Part shown: positions 25,178-34,647 of the stretch, one piece after another
Layout of the letters: each line of letters begins with the position of its first letter
Position numbering within the stretch: position 1 is the stretch's first letter
NCBI RefSeq assembly: GCF_014672715.2
Contig: NZ_CP058566.2
Span: 1,426,001 to 1,490,000, forward strand
Length of the DNA: 64,000 bases
Direction of reading: 5' to 3'
Origin: Dehalogenimonas etheniformans
GTDB taxonomy: Bacteria > Chloroflexota > Dehalococcoidia > Dehalococcoidales > Dehalococcoidaceae
Program-made: the position numbers and the translations under genes
Notes under the pieces: model-generated
Database searches by the model: none
Told to the model about the DNA's origin: nothing
What the model saw: only the letters and a program-made list of their open reading frames with translations

Positions 25178-25231
25178 TTGTTAGACCTATAAATTTAAAA
25201 ATGTGCCATAAATACACAAAGGGGGTTAAAG

Positions 25232-26779
25232 ATGTCTGTATTCCATAGCACCATAAGTAGACGGGAATTCATGAAGGTTCTCGGTTTTGCTGGGGCCGGC
25301 ACTGGTGCTGCTTCGCTCGTTGCGCCTATCTTTCATGACCTTGATGAGGTGATTTCTTCCGAGAGCGCTGGTTGGAAACGCGCCTGGTGGGTTAAATCTG
25401 TCGATGAGCCCACAGTAGAAATTGACTGGGGCCAGGTCAAAAGGTTTGACCATAGGGTATCTGCCCACGCCTCTTGGGCTAACGCACAACATTGGGGAAA
25501 AGAAAGATGGAATCAAGCCGCAAAAGAGGGCGAAACGAAGGCTGCTGCGCTCATCGGCACAAAGGGCTATAAGTTGCGCGATTACGCACTGGCTGCAGGA
25601 GGAGGTGTCTATTCCAGTTATCGGTTAACATGGAATTGGGATTTCACCGGTTCTGATAAAACCGCTACTCCTGAAAGCCTCAATATGCCTAAATGGCAAG
25701 GAACTCCAGAGGAAAACGTTCGAATTATACGTGCCGCGGCTAAAAACTATGGGGCTGGGCAAATTGGCGCTGCTGAACTTTCGGGCCATGAAAAGAATCT
25801 TGTGTATACGTACAATCGGACCGGTCCCTTGGGCTCCAGCACCTCCGACAGCTGGATCGACAAACCTTGGCCCCCACCGCCAGGCTATTGGCGAAAGATC
25901 GATTTTGAAAATGTAGACGTGGGATATACAGAGTCTTATGAAGGCGTGAAAGACGTGCGCTTAGTGTTACCAAACAAAACTCTCTGGGATATTGGTATCA
26001 TGATCCCGATGGCCCGCGAGTCTTGGAGCACCTCTGCTGATGGGATAACCTCTACCCAGTTATCATCAGACGCCAACGGAGCTCGCTATCGGATGTTCCA
26101 TCAGTCATTGCTTCCGAGTCTCCAGGGATTCGTTCGAACACTAGGTTACCATAGCTACGGCTATGCAAAGAAGGATGGACCCGGTGGCTTAATGCCTTCG
26201 GAAGCCAGCGCCGTACTGGGCGGCGTCTCCGAAATGGGCCGAAGTAGTGAGATTTGCATAAACCCCGAACACGGCTCGGTAACGGGCTACTATAGTATGC
26301 TCACTGATCTAGAGCTTGAGCCAGCTAAACCAATCGACGCCGGTATCTTCCGCTTCTGCCATACTTGCCGGATGTGCGCAAACACCTGCCCAAGCCAATC
26401 AATTTCGCACGATTCCGAACCTTCTTGGGAAATACCAAACTTCGACTATAAGGTACCCAATATGTGTTCGGTTCCAGGGAAGAAACTTTTCTGGATTAAT
26501 ATCACCTCCTGCCAGGCATCACGGAGCTATACAAACAACTGCCCACAGATCTGCCGTGCGGTTTGCAACTTTAATACCAGTTCAGCAGCTATGGCCCACG
26601 AACTTGTCAGGAGCACAATATCCACGACCTCGATATTTAATGGTTTCTTCTGGCAAATGAGCAAGACCTTTGGTTACGGAACATTGGATCCCGAAAAATG
26701 GTGGGAGATTGCACCAGACTTACCAACTTGGGGCACGGATAGCACGCTATTCACTTCTGCAGGTGCGTATAAGCGCTAA
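25232..26779 (+). CDS. rdhA: Reductive dehalogenase catalytic subunit, copy 2
   Basis: A 515-residue RdhA with Tat motif SRREFMKVLGFAGAG. The first Fe-S motif CHTCRMCANTCP starts near residue 376. The second set is CQASRSYTNNCPQICRAVC, where the usual CX2C is CX3C (CPQIC). Copies 6 and 7 share this and a PEW/YG...VSEMGRSSEICINPE block, so the three (and, in part, copy 5) form a subgroup in this island. AAGGGGG precedes the ATG. A terminator follows at 26809 and no rdhB is present. It is transcribed away from the cytochrome b-like gene and is a monocistronic cassette. Confidence 0.95.
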   Translation: MSVFHSTISRREFMKVLGFAGAGTGAASLVAPIFHDLDEVISSESAGWKRAWWVKSVDEPTVEIDWGQVKRFDHRVSAHASWANAQHWGKERWNQAAKEGETKAAALIGTKGYKLRDYALAAGGGVYSSYRLTWNWDFTGSDKTATPESLNMPKWQGTPEENVRIIRAAAKNYGAGQIGAAELSGHEKNLVYTYNRTGPLGSSTSDSWIDKPWPPPPGYWRKIDFENVDVGYTESYEGVKDVRLVLPNKTLWDIGIMIPMARESWSTSADGITSTQLSSDANGARYRMFHQSLLPSLQGFVRTLGYHSYGYAKKDGPGGLMPSEASAVLGGVSEMGRSSEICINPEHGSVTGYYSMLTDLELEPAKPIDAGIFRFCHTCRMCANTCPSQSISHDSEPSWEIPNFDYKVPNMCSVPGKKLFWINITSCQASRSYTNNCPQICRAVCNFNTSSAAMAHELVRSTISTTSIFNGFFWQMSKTFGYGTLDPEKWWEIAPDLPTWGTDSTLFTSAGAYKR

Positions 26780-26808
26780 TTCTCTTTATTGAAAAATATT
26801 TCATCGGA

Positions 26809-26841
26809 CGAAGGGAGAGTTTTCTCTCCCTTCGCTTTTTC
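26809..26841 (+). terminator. Terminator of rdhA copy 2
   Basis: CGAAGGGAGAG at 26809 pairs with CTCTCCCTTCG at 26824, followed by CTTTTTCT. Confidence 0.85.
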
Positions 26842-26887
26842 TATTTGACGCGGTTTTAGGCAGATTTTAGGTTAGAGTAGGTTCAGA

Positions 26888-27120
26888 ATGCTAAGATGAT
26901 TAGTCCTTTGTGCGATGCTTTAACAACGGGCCGAGAGTTGTATGCTCTCGGTCTGTCCGGAGCTTAACCATTCCATACTCCGTCGCGTTTCCGAGAGAGT
27001 CCGACTCTTAGGAGGACAAAATTCTAACACGAGACCGAGAGCCTTAGACTCTCGGTCCGTCTGGTTCTTAGCCAATCCATCCTCCGTCGCGTTTCGGAGT
27101 GAGTCCGGATCTCCCTCGAG
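26888..27120. repeat. Orphan box B and two attachment-like repeats
   Basis: A box B relative (AATGCTAAGATGATTAGTCC) at 26888-26916 leads directly into a CCGAGAG...CTCTCGG hairpin at about 26930-26953 instead of an rdhA. Dyads follow at 26984-27017 and 27088-27120, 104 bp apart, with the hairpin ACCGAGAGCC...CTCTCGGT between. The second dyad is decayed (GAGTCCGGATCTCC). Confidence 0.65.
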
Positions 27121-27139
27121 GGGTTAATAAGACGAATAA

Positions 27140-27181
27140 AATAACAATACTGGCTCCTCATAAAAGCCAGCATTGTTATTT
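27140..27181 (-). terminator. Terminator of leftward rdhA copies 4 and 3
   Basis: AATAACAATACTGGCT pairs with AGCCAGCATTGTTATT across a short loop, 16 bases after the rdhA copy 3 stop. Confidence 0.75.
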
Positions 27182-27196
27182 CAGAATGGAATGGAA

Positions 27197-28684
27197 CTAT
27201 TTTCGATACCCTCCATCATAGGAAACGATGGTGCTATCGAAACCCATAATCGGAAGTGACTGATCCCACCAATCTTCTGGATTATAAAGGCCGTAATCAA
27301 AAGATTTACTCATCGAGTAGAAAAACCCATTAAATAGCCCGGTTGCAGCTGCGGCGCCTTTGACTAATTCATGGACCATCGCGCCACTTCCAACCATGAA
27401 AGAACAGTTACCAATGCATTGTTTACATCCATGGCCAGCTTCATATATGTAAGTCCAACAAAGAGCCCCGTTTCCGAAATATGATTTCCTACCAAGGTGG
27501 TGCATTATATTCTCTTTCCCGTCAACTGGAGGCGCTTCCCAAGAGGGATCTCCCATTGGGATTGTACCCGCTGGACAGGTCTCCGCACACTTCCCACACC
27601 TTTGACAGAAACGGAAAATCCCGGCATCGATAGGTTTTGTTGGAGCAACAGGTAAATCTGTAAGTAACGTCCAAGATGAATGCGCCAAAGCCATTTCAGG
27701 AGTCAAAGATAATACACCCTGGCGATTTTCTTCAGCAATCCCTCCAAGTATTGCTGTGGAGTTATCTGGCACTGCATCCCATCCATCCTGCATCGTACCT
27801 AGAGTCTGATACCCCAAATAACGCATAAAATACGAAAAGGAAGGGTAGAAAAGAACCCTTAGGTTATCATGCGGACCCCTTCCGTTTGCGAGCAACGATG
27901 GAGCAGCTTGATATTGGTGTTTGCCCCCAGGGAAATCAGCACATATCCAATACATGTTTTTTAATGGGATGACCAGTTTTGTGGGCGTAGAATAACCCAA
28001 ATCAACATCTTCATATACGATTGGATTCGTCATCGCATCGGTCCAATTGGATTTGTCGATGTACATTTCTGTATTCTGCCAAACGTTTCCTCTTGAATGT
28101 GAGTTTACGACTTTTGTACGCATCCTCTGATCCAACTCACCATACCCAAATAAAGCGCCCCCAAAAAAACGCATTGCAGCATTGAGCATGCGGCTCGCTT
28201 CCTCTGGCGTCCCGGTCCATTTGGGTTCTCCTCTTTCTTGGGGTGTCTTGGCGATAGTGACGCCCTTCGCTCCCGTCCAGGATCTTTCAACATCTTTTCG
28301 AACTAGAGTCAGGGCTTGATCTCGGACAGTGAATCCGGATTGACCGGCAGCCATTCGCTTAGCATTCTCGGCCGCTCCTTTGGCCTGACAAGTCAATACT
28401 CTATCTTTGCCGTAATACATAGCTCGTACGTAGGCCGCTTGGCCTGAAAATCGAGGATCATAGCGATTTGGGGTCATTTCCCAGTCAACTTCTACTGTGG
28501 GATTGTACAAATCTCGTTCTTTCACGTACCAAGGGCGACGCTGGATACTTTTCTGTGACGATATAAGTTCATCAACATCATGGAAAATCGGGGCTGCCAG
28601 AGATGCACTACCGATGCCGGCACCGACTAAACCAATAGCTTTCATAAAGTCTCTACGACTTACGGTACTATGAAATAATGACAT
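27197..28684 (-). CDS. rdhA: Reductive dehalogenase catalytic subunit, copy 3
   Basis: A 495-residue RdhA starting MSLFHSTVSRRDFMKAIG. The ATG at 28684 is chosen because AAGGAGAATATC precedes it; a longer frame to 28717 lacks a ribosome site. Fe-S motifs are CQRCGKCAETCP and CWTYIYEAGHGCKQCIGNC (CX2CX3C form). It follows copy 4 by 61 bases on the same strand and ends at a terminator, so the two form a two-gene rdhA-rdhA operon, an unusual arrangement with no rdhB between or after. The C-terminal YDGGYRK ending is shared with copies 4 and 5. Confidence 0.95.
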   Translation of the reverse strand: MSLFHSTVSRRDFMKAIGLVGAGIGSASLAAPIFHDVDELISSQKSIQRRPWYVKERDLYNPTVEVDWEMTPNRYDPRFSGQAAYVRAMYYGKDRVLTCQAKGAAENAKRMAAGQSGFTVRDQALTLVRKDVERSWTGAKGVTIAKTPQERGEPKWTGTPEEASRMLNAAMRFFGGALFGYGELDQRMRTKVVNSHSRGNVWQNTEMYIDKSNWTDAMTNPIVYEDVDLGYSTPTKLVIPLKNMYWICADFPGGKHQYQAAPSLLANGRGPHDNLRVLFYPSFSYFMRYLGYQTLGTMQDGWDAVPDNSTAILGGIAEENRQGVLSLTPEMALAHSSWTLLTDLPVAPTKPIDAGIFRFCQRCGKCAETCPAGTIPMGDPSWEAPPVDGKENIMHHLGRKSYFGNGALCWTYIYEAGHGCKQCIGNCSFMVGSGAMVHELVKGAAAATGLFNGFFYSMSKSFDYGLYNPEDWWDQSLPIMGFDSTIVSYDGGYRK

Positions 28685-28745
28685 GATATTCTCCTTCACA
28701 ATTACTGCTTGTTTCAATGCTGCATTGGATAGCTAAAGTCAAACT

Positions 28746-30248
28746 TTACCTTCTATAACCACCATCGTATGCAATTCTTGTTGTATCTACACCTTGAGCA
28801 GGAAGAGATAAATCCCACCACTTTTCGGGATCCATTTGCCCATATCCAAAAACTTCGCTCATGTTGTAGAAAAAACTATTGAAGATATTTGTCGAAGCCA
28901 TCGTGGTTTTGACGATTTCATGGACTAATGCCCTGTCGTTATTGTTAAAAGGGCAGACAGCGTAGCAAATTTTACAACTGCTGTTGACGTATCCATTTTC
29001 TTGGCTCCACATGGAGCAAGTTTCAGTATCCTGCCAAAAAGCCCGAATACCCTTTGGATGGAAAATTGTTGGTTTCCCTTCCACCATCGGTTGGTCCCAG
29101 GTGGGTTCTTTTTCATTGGAGATAGCGCTTGCGGGGCAGCTTTTAGCACACTTCCCGCAACTGTGGCAAAACTGCCAAATACCGGCATCTATTGGCTTGG
29201 TAGGAGCTAGAGGTAAGTCCGTTAAAAAAACGAACATACGACCAAACTGACCGTATTCCGGTGTAATAGTGTATAGCTGTTGCCGCGTGTGTTCACCGAC
29301 GCCCGACAAGACCTCGCCAGGCCCGCCGGCAATTGGCTCGTCGCCATCTACATGGTTGGTCAACATCTGATAACCCAGGTATCTTTGGAAATTAAAGGAA
29401 TGGCAATACGTGTTCATATTGACGTATGCCCCACCAACGTTACCCACAGAGCCCAGGGGGGATGGGGCACATCGAAAAAGTTCCTTTGACATTTGGGTGA
29501 AATAGGCGACATACCACATCGGTTTGGTGGGGATAACTCGTTTGCTGGTCGTTTCATACCCCTTAACAACATCCTCATAAACATAGGGAGGCGCCGCACT
29601 TGCCGGAGGAGGCCATGAGTCAATGAAATTTGTGCCTGAAGTCGATGCGCGAGGATAAGCCAAAACGATCTTATCCCTCATACGTTGATCTAGTTCCCCA
29701 TAACCAACCAGGGTGGCGCCACGGTGCCTGAGAACAGCCGTTAGCATCTGGCTTGCCTCTTCGGGTGTGCCAGTCCACTTGGGCTCTCCCCTTTCTTCTG
29801 GGGTCTTGGCTTGAGCGATGCCAACGGGTCCATTTGCCCAGGTATGAGCGACATCGATTTTGTAGGGTACTTCACTCAAAGCCCGCGCTCTATATGTATA
29901 ACCAGGCTCATTGGCAGCGACGCGTTGAGCGTAAACCTCCGCGTTCTTCTTAGCAGCGTTAATTACACGTTGTTTCCCGAAGTATTGGGCACGAGAGTAG
30001 GCGGTTTGCGATGTGAGTCTTGAATCGTACCGTTCAAGCATGGTCCAATCAACGTCGATAGTTGGATTATAAATTTCTCTATCCTTGACGTACCACGGGC
30101 GTTTCTGGATCGATTTTGATGAAGCCATTACTTCGTCTAGGTCATGAAAGGTTGGCGAAGTCAATGCAGCCCCTCCAAATCCCACTCCAGCAAAACCAAG
30201 TCCTTTCATAAAATCCCTTCGGCTTACTGTGCTATGAAATACCGACAT
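28746..30248 (-). CDS. rdhA: Reductive dehalogenase catalytic subunit, copy 4
   Basis: A 500-residue RdhA (MSVFHSTVSRRDFMKGLGFAG) with Fe-S motifs CHSCGKCAKSCP and CKICYAVC (CX2CX3C form; the preceding Cys is in ETCSMWSQENG). The start at 30248 follows AAGGAGAAGG. Its upstream region, and only that of copy 6, contains a conserved ~88-base divergent unit with its own promoter and terminator (30303-30390), which would overlap the mRNA leader. It is the first gene of an operon with copy 3. Confidence 0.95.
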   Translation of the reverse strand: MSVFHSTVSRRDFMKGLGFAGVGFGGAALTSPTFHDLDEVMASSKSIQKRPWYVKDREIYNPTIDVDWTMLERYDSRLTSQTAYSRAQYFGKQRVINAAKKNAEVYAQRVAANEPGYTYRARALSEVPYKIDVAHTWANGPVGIAQAKTPEERGEPKWTGTPEEASQMLTAVLRHRGATLVGYGELDQRMRDKIVLAYPRASTSGTNFIDSWPPPASAAPPYVYEDVVKGYETTSKRVIPTKPMWYVAYFTQMSKELFRCAPSPLGSVGNVGGAYVNMNTYCHSFNFQRYLGYQMLTNHVDGDEPIAGGPGEVLSGVGEHTRQQLYTITPEYGQFGRMFVFLTDLPLAPTKPIDAGIWQFCHSCGKCAKSCPASAISNEKEPTWDQPMVEGKPTIFHPKGIRAFWQDTETCSMWSQENGYVNSSCKICYAVCPFNNNDRALVHEIVKTTMASTNIFNSFFYNMSEVFGYGQMDPEKWWDLSLPAQGVDTTRIAYDGGYRR

Positions 30249-30302
30249 TTTTCCTTCTCCTTCTTTTTGAATCGTTTTGTCGTTTTGGGATAAAATAAGC
30301 AT

Positions 30303-30390
30303 GGGAAGGTCGTTAAATTCTGACCCTCATCCGGCAGTTTTTACGTTCTTCCTTTCTGGCGGCCTCTCGAACAGGCCGCCGGTTTTTTTT
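30303..30390 (+). ncRNA. Putative small RNA divergent to rdhA copy 4 (copy 1 of family)
   Basis: A + strand promoter TTGAAT-N17-TAAAAT (30268-30296) is followed, from about 30303, by an 88-base segment that ends in the perfect terminator GGCGGCCT...AGGCCGCC with eight T (30358-30390). The segment is ~75% identical to the reverse complement of 34838-34924, including CTGACCCTCA, CCGGCAGT and CTTCCTTTCTGGCGGCC. In both places the unit points away from an rdhA and overlaps its leader. No coding frame is conserved between the copies. RNA function is inferred. Confidence 0.6.
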
Positions 30391-30703
30391 GTTTTTACGC
30401 GCTAAAAATATAAAAGCACCTGCACAGTCTTGATGCCCCTTTTTGTTCTGGTAGGCAACTCCTTACCGCTTAAAACGCGACGTGTCTATATTTGGTATTT
30501 ATTTCTCATCTGGTGGTTTTATAGGCTACTTTTTGTGAAGTTGCATCGTCCTTTGGTACTAGTACTGCATTGTACTTTATGCCGATTTCTATTTTGTTAT
30601 TACCTTCTAAACGAGTTAATTAACGTTCCGTTATGTCATTTATGGCACCTATTGTATAGACTCTTCATGCTATGATGTATGCAGTTGAGGTCATAAAGGA
30701 CTG
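30391..30703. other. AT-rich intergenic region before the two-component genes
   Basis: No convincing gene. An 81-codon hydrophobic frame (30430-30675) has no ribosome site, is AT-driven and does not resemble RdhB. The region should hold the promoter of the kinase gene. Confidence 0.35.
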
Positions 30704-31864
30704 ATGAATAATTCCCAGCGACTCGAGTCAGAGTTAAAATATCAAATTCTCTTTGATAACGCTGACGATGCGATATTGGTCTGGAAGGTTAACGAGAAAC
30801 TCAATGAGTTTGTTGTAATTGAAGCTAATCAGGTGGCATGTAACCGTTACGGATATGCGCATAATGAGATTATCGGCCTGACCGGAGAACAGTTGAACAC
30901 TCCTGAAAGCCTTTTAAGGAATAGGTATGTTGGTGCAGCCCTCGCTAGAGATGGGCATGTCACCGCTGAAATTACCCATTTAACCAAATACGGTAAACCG
31001 ATCCCTAATGAGGTGCGCTCCCACCTATTTTCTCTGAACGGAGAACGGGTAATCATCTCTGTCTGCAGGGATGTTTCCGAGCGCAAAGAACTCGAAAGAC
31101 AACGCCAGGAACTCCTTCAACAAGAGCGTCGGCTCCGTGAAAAAGCTGAGGCGGACACGCTGATGAGGGCTAATTACGTCCGTGCGCTGGCTCACGAGTT
31201 GAAAACACCACTCACATCGCTCATGGCCTCCAGTGAGCACCTGATGGATGTACTAAAAGACGGTCACCTTAATGAGTTCGCCAAGAATATTTGCTACGGA
31301 GCGGAAAGAATCAACAACCGCATCGAAGAACTACATGACATGGTACGCCTCGAAAGTGGAAATTTTAACCTACCATCATATCCAGTCGATATGAAGCAAC
31401 TACTTCTTGACGCGGTCGCTTTCGTTAAACCCACAGCGGTTAAGGGCAAGATTTCTCTTGAAATCACAATTCCAAATGAATTGCCTTTGGTTTGTGGCGA
31501 TACCGAGCGTTTGCAGCAGGTCGTACTTAATCTGCTGAACAATGCCTTGAAATACACCCCTAAGGGGGGGGCGGTCTGGCTTAAAGCCTCAGTTGGACAA
31601 AAGGGGCTCATAGTCGAAGTAGGAGACACCGGATGTGGCATTCCAAAAACGGATCAAAATGATCTATTCAAGCCCTACAATCGACGACATCCTAAACAGC
31701 AGAAGGTTGATGGGCTGGGTTTGGGACTAGTTATCGCAAAAGCTATCATCGAACGATACGGCGGACGAATATGGTTAGACAGTCAGCCCGGCAAAGGAAG
31801 TAGGTTTTTTATCGCCATGCCCATAATCACCCCGGAGGCTAATTGTGAAGGCGCTTGTAATTGA
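30704..31864 (+). CDS. Cytoplasmic PAS-domain sensor histidine kinase
   Basis: A 386-residue kinase without membrane segments. One PAS domain covers about 10-125, a short coiled coil about 125-155, and the HisKA domain has the phosphoacceptor His164 in ALAHELKTPL. The HATPase domain shows NNALKYTPKGGAVW (N box), VGDTGCGIP (G1) and GLGLVIAKAIIERYGGRIW (G2). Soluble PAS kinases next to rdhA genes are common in Dehalococcoidia and are thought to sense organohalides or redox state. Its end overlaps the response regulator start by 20 bases, so the pair is coupled. Confidence 0.93.
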   Translation: MNNSQRLESELKYQILFDNADDAILVWKVNEKLNEFVVIEANQVACNRYGYAHNEIIGLTGEQLNTPESLLRNRYVGAALARDGHVTAEITHLTKYGKPIPNEVRSHLFSLNGERVIISVCRDVSERKELERQRQELLQQERRLREKAEADTLMRANYVRALAHELKTPLTSLMASSEHLMDVLKDGHLNEFAKNICYGAERINNRIEELHDMVRLESGNFNLPSYPVDMKQLLLDAVAFVKPTAVKGKISLEITIPNELPLVCGDTERLQQVVLNLLNNALKYTPKGGAVWLKASVGQKGLIVEVGDTGCGIPKTDQNDLFKPYNRRHPKQQKVDGLGLGLVIAKAIIERYGGRIWLDSQPGKGSRFFIAMPIITPEANCEGACN

Positions 31865-32546
31865 CGATGATGATGGAATAATCCAGTCAGTTTCACTATG
31901 CCTGGGGCTGATCTGGCCGGATTCCGATATCAACTGGTGCCATCTAGGAAACGAAGGGATTAGTATGGTCCGGGAGACCTCTCCCGAATTGGTAGTTCTC
32001 GATCTTGGTCTGCCCGATATTTCCGGATATGACGCCCTGAAATCAATCCGCTCTTTTTCAAAAGTACCGGTCATCGTGCTCACCGTTCGAAGCGATGAAG
32101 ATGATGTGGTTAGAGCTTTCAAACTAGGGGCCGATGACTATATTACCAAACCTTTTCGCAAGTTTGAGTTCCTTGCCAGGATTCAATCGGCCCTTTCCAA
32201 GTTTTATCCTAGAGCGGAGGATACCGGCAGCATAAAGACAAAATATGGCAACCTCCAATTCGACTCAACGCTCAAACAGCTTATCTACAATGGCAAGACA
32301 ATCAGCTTGACCTCGACTGAAAGTAACACCTTGCGCATTCTCCTTGACCGCCAAGGTAAAATCGTAAGTTATAAAGAAATCGAACAAGAACTCTGGGGAC
32401 ATAACGTTCCAAATTCAGTCAAGGTAATCCGCGTTTATGTGAATCGGCTGAGAGAAAAACTTGAGCTTAATCCCAAAAATCCAAGACTAATTATCACCGA
32501 ACCGGGTATTGGTTATTCGATTCATCCGACTGGCCCTAGGTCGTAA
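31845..32546 (+). CDS. OmpR/PhoB-family response regulator
   Basis: A 233-residue regulator beginning at GTG 31845 inside the kinase gene. The receiver domain shows the acidic pocket IDDDDG, the phosphoacceptor Asp in VVLDLGLPD (about residue 52), the Thr in VIVLTVRSDEDD and the Lys in ITKPFRKFE. The C-terminal winged helix has LTSTESNTLRILLDRQGKIVS and VYVNRLREKLELNPKNPRLIITEPGIGYSI. It is followed by rdhA copy 5 and is the obvious candidate to bind the shared box upstream of copies 5 and 1. Confidence 0.93.
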   Translation: MKALVIDDDDGIIQSVSLCLGLIWPDSDINWCHLGNEGISMVRETSPELVVLDLGLPDISGYDALKSIRSFSKVPVIVLTVRSDEDDVVRAFKLGADDYITKPFRKFEFLARIQSALSKFYPRAEDTGSIKTKYGNLQFDSTLKQLIYNGKTISLTSTESNTLRILLDRQGKIVSYKEIEQELWGHNVPNSVKVIRVYVNRLREKLELNPKNPRLIITEPGIGYSIHPTGPRS

Positions 32547-32653
32547 CTTCAAAGCTTTCTAAGTTCCTGCACAACTCCTTAGCCATCTATTATTGATTCC
32601 AAAAAGTATAACTTTTCGTTAATCTATTCGTTTATCATCACATAACAATTCAG

Positions 32654-32680
32654 AAATCAGCATAAATGCGTATTTACATT
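32654..32680 (+). promoter_or_regulatory. Box shared by rdhA copies 5 and 1
   Basis: AATCAGCATAAATGCG followed by TATTTACATT, 57 bases before the rdhA copy 5 ATG and about 110 bases after the response regulator stop. It matches the box before copy 1 almost base for base. Confidence 0.55.
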
Positions 32681-32737
32681 GGAAAAACGCAATAGTACAG
32701 TTTCTCCCAATGCAACGAAGGAGGAGTAGAAAAAGAC

Positions 32738-34264
32738 ATGTTTCATAGTACAGTCTCAAGAAGAGAATTTATGAAAGGACTCGGCCTTGCTGGTGCCGGC
32801 ATTGGAGCAGCCAGTCTGGTTTCCCCTGTGTTCCATGACCTTGATGAACTAGCTTCATCTGAGAGCGCATCTTATCGGCGCTCTTGGTGGGTCAAACAGA
32901 ATTTGGAACATCATCATCCGACTGTTGAAGTCGACTGGGGCCAGATGAAACGCATTGACCAACGTCTGACGACTCAGTCGGCCTATGTCAATGCCCAATA
33001 CGAGGGACTAGCCGAATGGAAAGCATTGATAACGCAAGGCGCCCCGACTCTGGCAAGTTTTAACGGACAAAAAGGCAACCGGCTAAGAGATTTAGCTCTG
33101 AATGCTGGGGCTGGTTATCATATGCAATCTGGCCCCGTAAAATTAACTCCCGTTTATTACCGTTCAACGTTACTTGGTCCTACCGATGGGGCACCGACTC
33201 CACAACAGAGAAATATGCCTAAATGGACAGGAACGCCAGAAGAAGGATCACGCATATTACGGGCAGCGGCGGTGTTTTATGGTGCCGGTCAAATAGGTGG
33301 CGCTGAGCTGGACCACAAACTGGTCTTCACTCACATCAAACATGGCAAAACAGCAACGGCTAACGACGCAACATTTATCGATACTTTCCCGCAGCCCTTA
33401 ACTGCCGGACCAAAAATAGAATTCGTGGACGATGATATTGGCCACGAAACCGATGAAATTAAATATCTGCCAAATAAAACACTAATGGAAGTCGGAGTCA
33501 TGATTCCCATGTCTAGAGAAGCTTGGAGAACGGATGACCCAGTAGCCGGCTCGTCCATTAGGGCTGCTGCTAATATAAGTCGATATAGAATATGGACCAC
33601 CTGCGTTCAGCCTGCTATCCAGGTTTTTCTCCGTTCTCTCGGGTACACGGGTTACGGCTACCCATATCCTGATATGTCAGGTGGGCTTGTCCCCGCCCAG
33701 GCAAGCGCTGTGCTGGGTGGTGTTTCGGAAATGGGACGCTCGAGCGAAGTCGCGATAAATCCAGAACATGGCTCGACTGGAGGATACTACAGCTTCCTTA
33801 CAGACCTCCCGATGGAGCATGATAGGCCTATTGATGCCGGTATCTTCCGCTTTTGTCATACCTGTCGTAAATGCGCGGATGCCTGCCCATCGGAATCCAT
33901 TTCGCAGGACGCGGAGCCTTCTTGGGACATACCCCAATTTGATTACAAAGTACCGGCTATGAATATGGCTGCCGGCAAAAAATTGTTTTGGACCAATACA
34001 CACTCATGCGCCAAATATCGGCTATCCGCTGCATGCTGTATCTGTCGTCCAGTGTGTACTTTCAATGTGAATCAAGGCTCAATGGTTCACGAATTGGTCA
34101 AATCTACTGCAGCAAACACATCACTGTTTAATGGCTTTTTCTGGAGTATGGCCAAACCATTCGGATATGGGCTGAAAGATCCTGACGAATGGTGGGATTT
34201 GTCTCTGCCGAGTTGGGGGACAGATAGCACTATGAGTGCATTCGATGGGGGCTATCGGAAATAA
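32738..34264 (+). CDS. rdhA: Reductive dehalogenase catalytic subunit, copy 5
   Basis: A 508-residue RdhA with the Tat motif SRREFMKGLGLAGAG only six residues from the start (one residue shorter leader than the others). Fe-S motifs are CHTCRKCADACP and CAKYRLSAACCICRPVC, where adjacent Cys residues make the CX2C/CX3C assignment ambiguous. GAAGGAGGAG precedes the ATG. It directly follows the two-component genes and shares its upstream box with copy 1. A very strong terminator follows at 34286. No rdhB. Confidence 0.95.
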   Translation: MFHSTVSRREFMKGLGLAGAGIGAASLVSPVFHDLDELASSESASYRRSWWVKQNLEHHHPTVEVDWGQMKRIDQRLTTQSAYVNAQYEGLAEWKALITQGAPTLASFNGQKGNRLRDLALNAGAGYHMQSGPVKLTPVYYRSTLLGPTDGAPTPQQRNMPKWTGTPEEGSRILRAAAVFYGAGQIGGAELDHKLVFTHIKHGKTATANDATFIDTFPQPLTAGPKIEFVDDDIGHETDEIKYLPNKTLMEVGVMIPMSREAWRTDDPVAGSSIRAAANISRYRIWTTCVQPAIQVFLRSLGYTGYGYPYPDMSGGLVPAQASAVLGGVSEMGRSSEVAINPEHGSTGGYYSFLTDLPMEHDRPIDAGIFRFCHTCRKCADACPSESISQDAEPSWDIPQFDYKVPAMNMAAGKKLFWTNTHSCAKYRLSAACCICRPVCTFNVNQGSMVHELVKSTAANTSLFNGFFWSMAKPFGYGLKDPDEWWDLSLPSWGTDSTMSAFDGGYRK

Positions 34265-34285
34265 ACGAATCGCGTCAATAATCAT

Positions 34286-34319
34286 AAAGGCGGGCTCGTT
34301 TTCGAGCCCGCCTTTTCTT
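34286..34319 (+). terminator. Terminator of rdhA copy 5
   Basis: AAAGGCGGGCTCG pairs with CGAGCCCGCCTTT, loop of four T, followed by TCTT. Confidence 0.9.
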
Positions 34320-34488
34320 CAATGATTCTCAAGGAATTGATAACCAATTTTTATATGACATTTCCTCGAGTTTATCTCACTGTTTATAGCATTTTGCGCC
34401 TCGATCTCAATGAAGAGTCAGATAACTGAACTTCTCGAGAAGCTTCATAGTCCCCTTTATTGCCATCGAGTTCCGTTCTATGATCGAT

Positions 34489-34570
34489 CGCGTTTCAGGT
34501 AGAGTCCGACTCTCCGAGGAGGACACTTTACAAATGACCGAGATGGTTTAAAGCCATCTCGGTCATTTCT
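34489..34570. repeat. Attachment-like repeat and hairpin
   Basis: One dyad at 34489-34524 (AGAGTCCGACTCTCCGAGG) followed by the hairpin AAATGACCGAGATGG...CCATCTCGGTCATTT (34531-34567). The 170 bases before it, 34320-34488, hold no gene. Confidence 0.7.
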
Positions 34571-34647
34571 CGACTCACCCACTCCAGGATAGCCATTCTT
34601 TACGCCAGGCTCGGGTATGTATACATAAGTTTCAGGGTAAGTCCAAA

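Noticed and set aside
18393-27120. Regular ~107-bp repeats as a CRISPR array
   Set aside because: Repeat unit and spacing are too long, the intervals are terminator hairpins and not unique spacers, the copies are dispersed among genes, and no cas gene is present.
30430-30675. Hydrophobic 81-codon frame as an RdhB anchor gene
   Set aside because: No ribosome site, AT-driven composition, no three-helix RdhB pattern, and it lies before the kinase and not after an rdhA.
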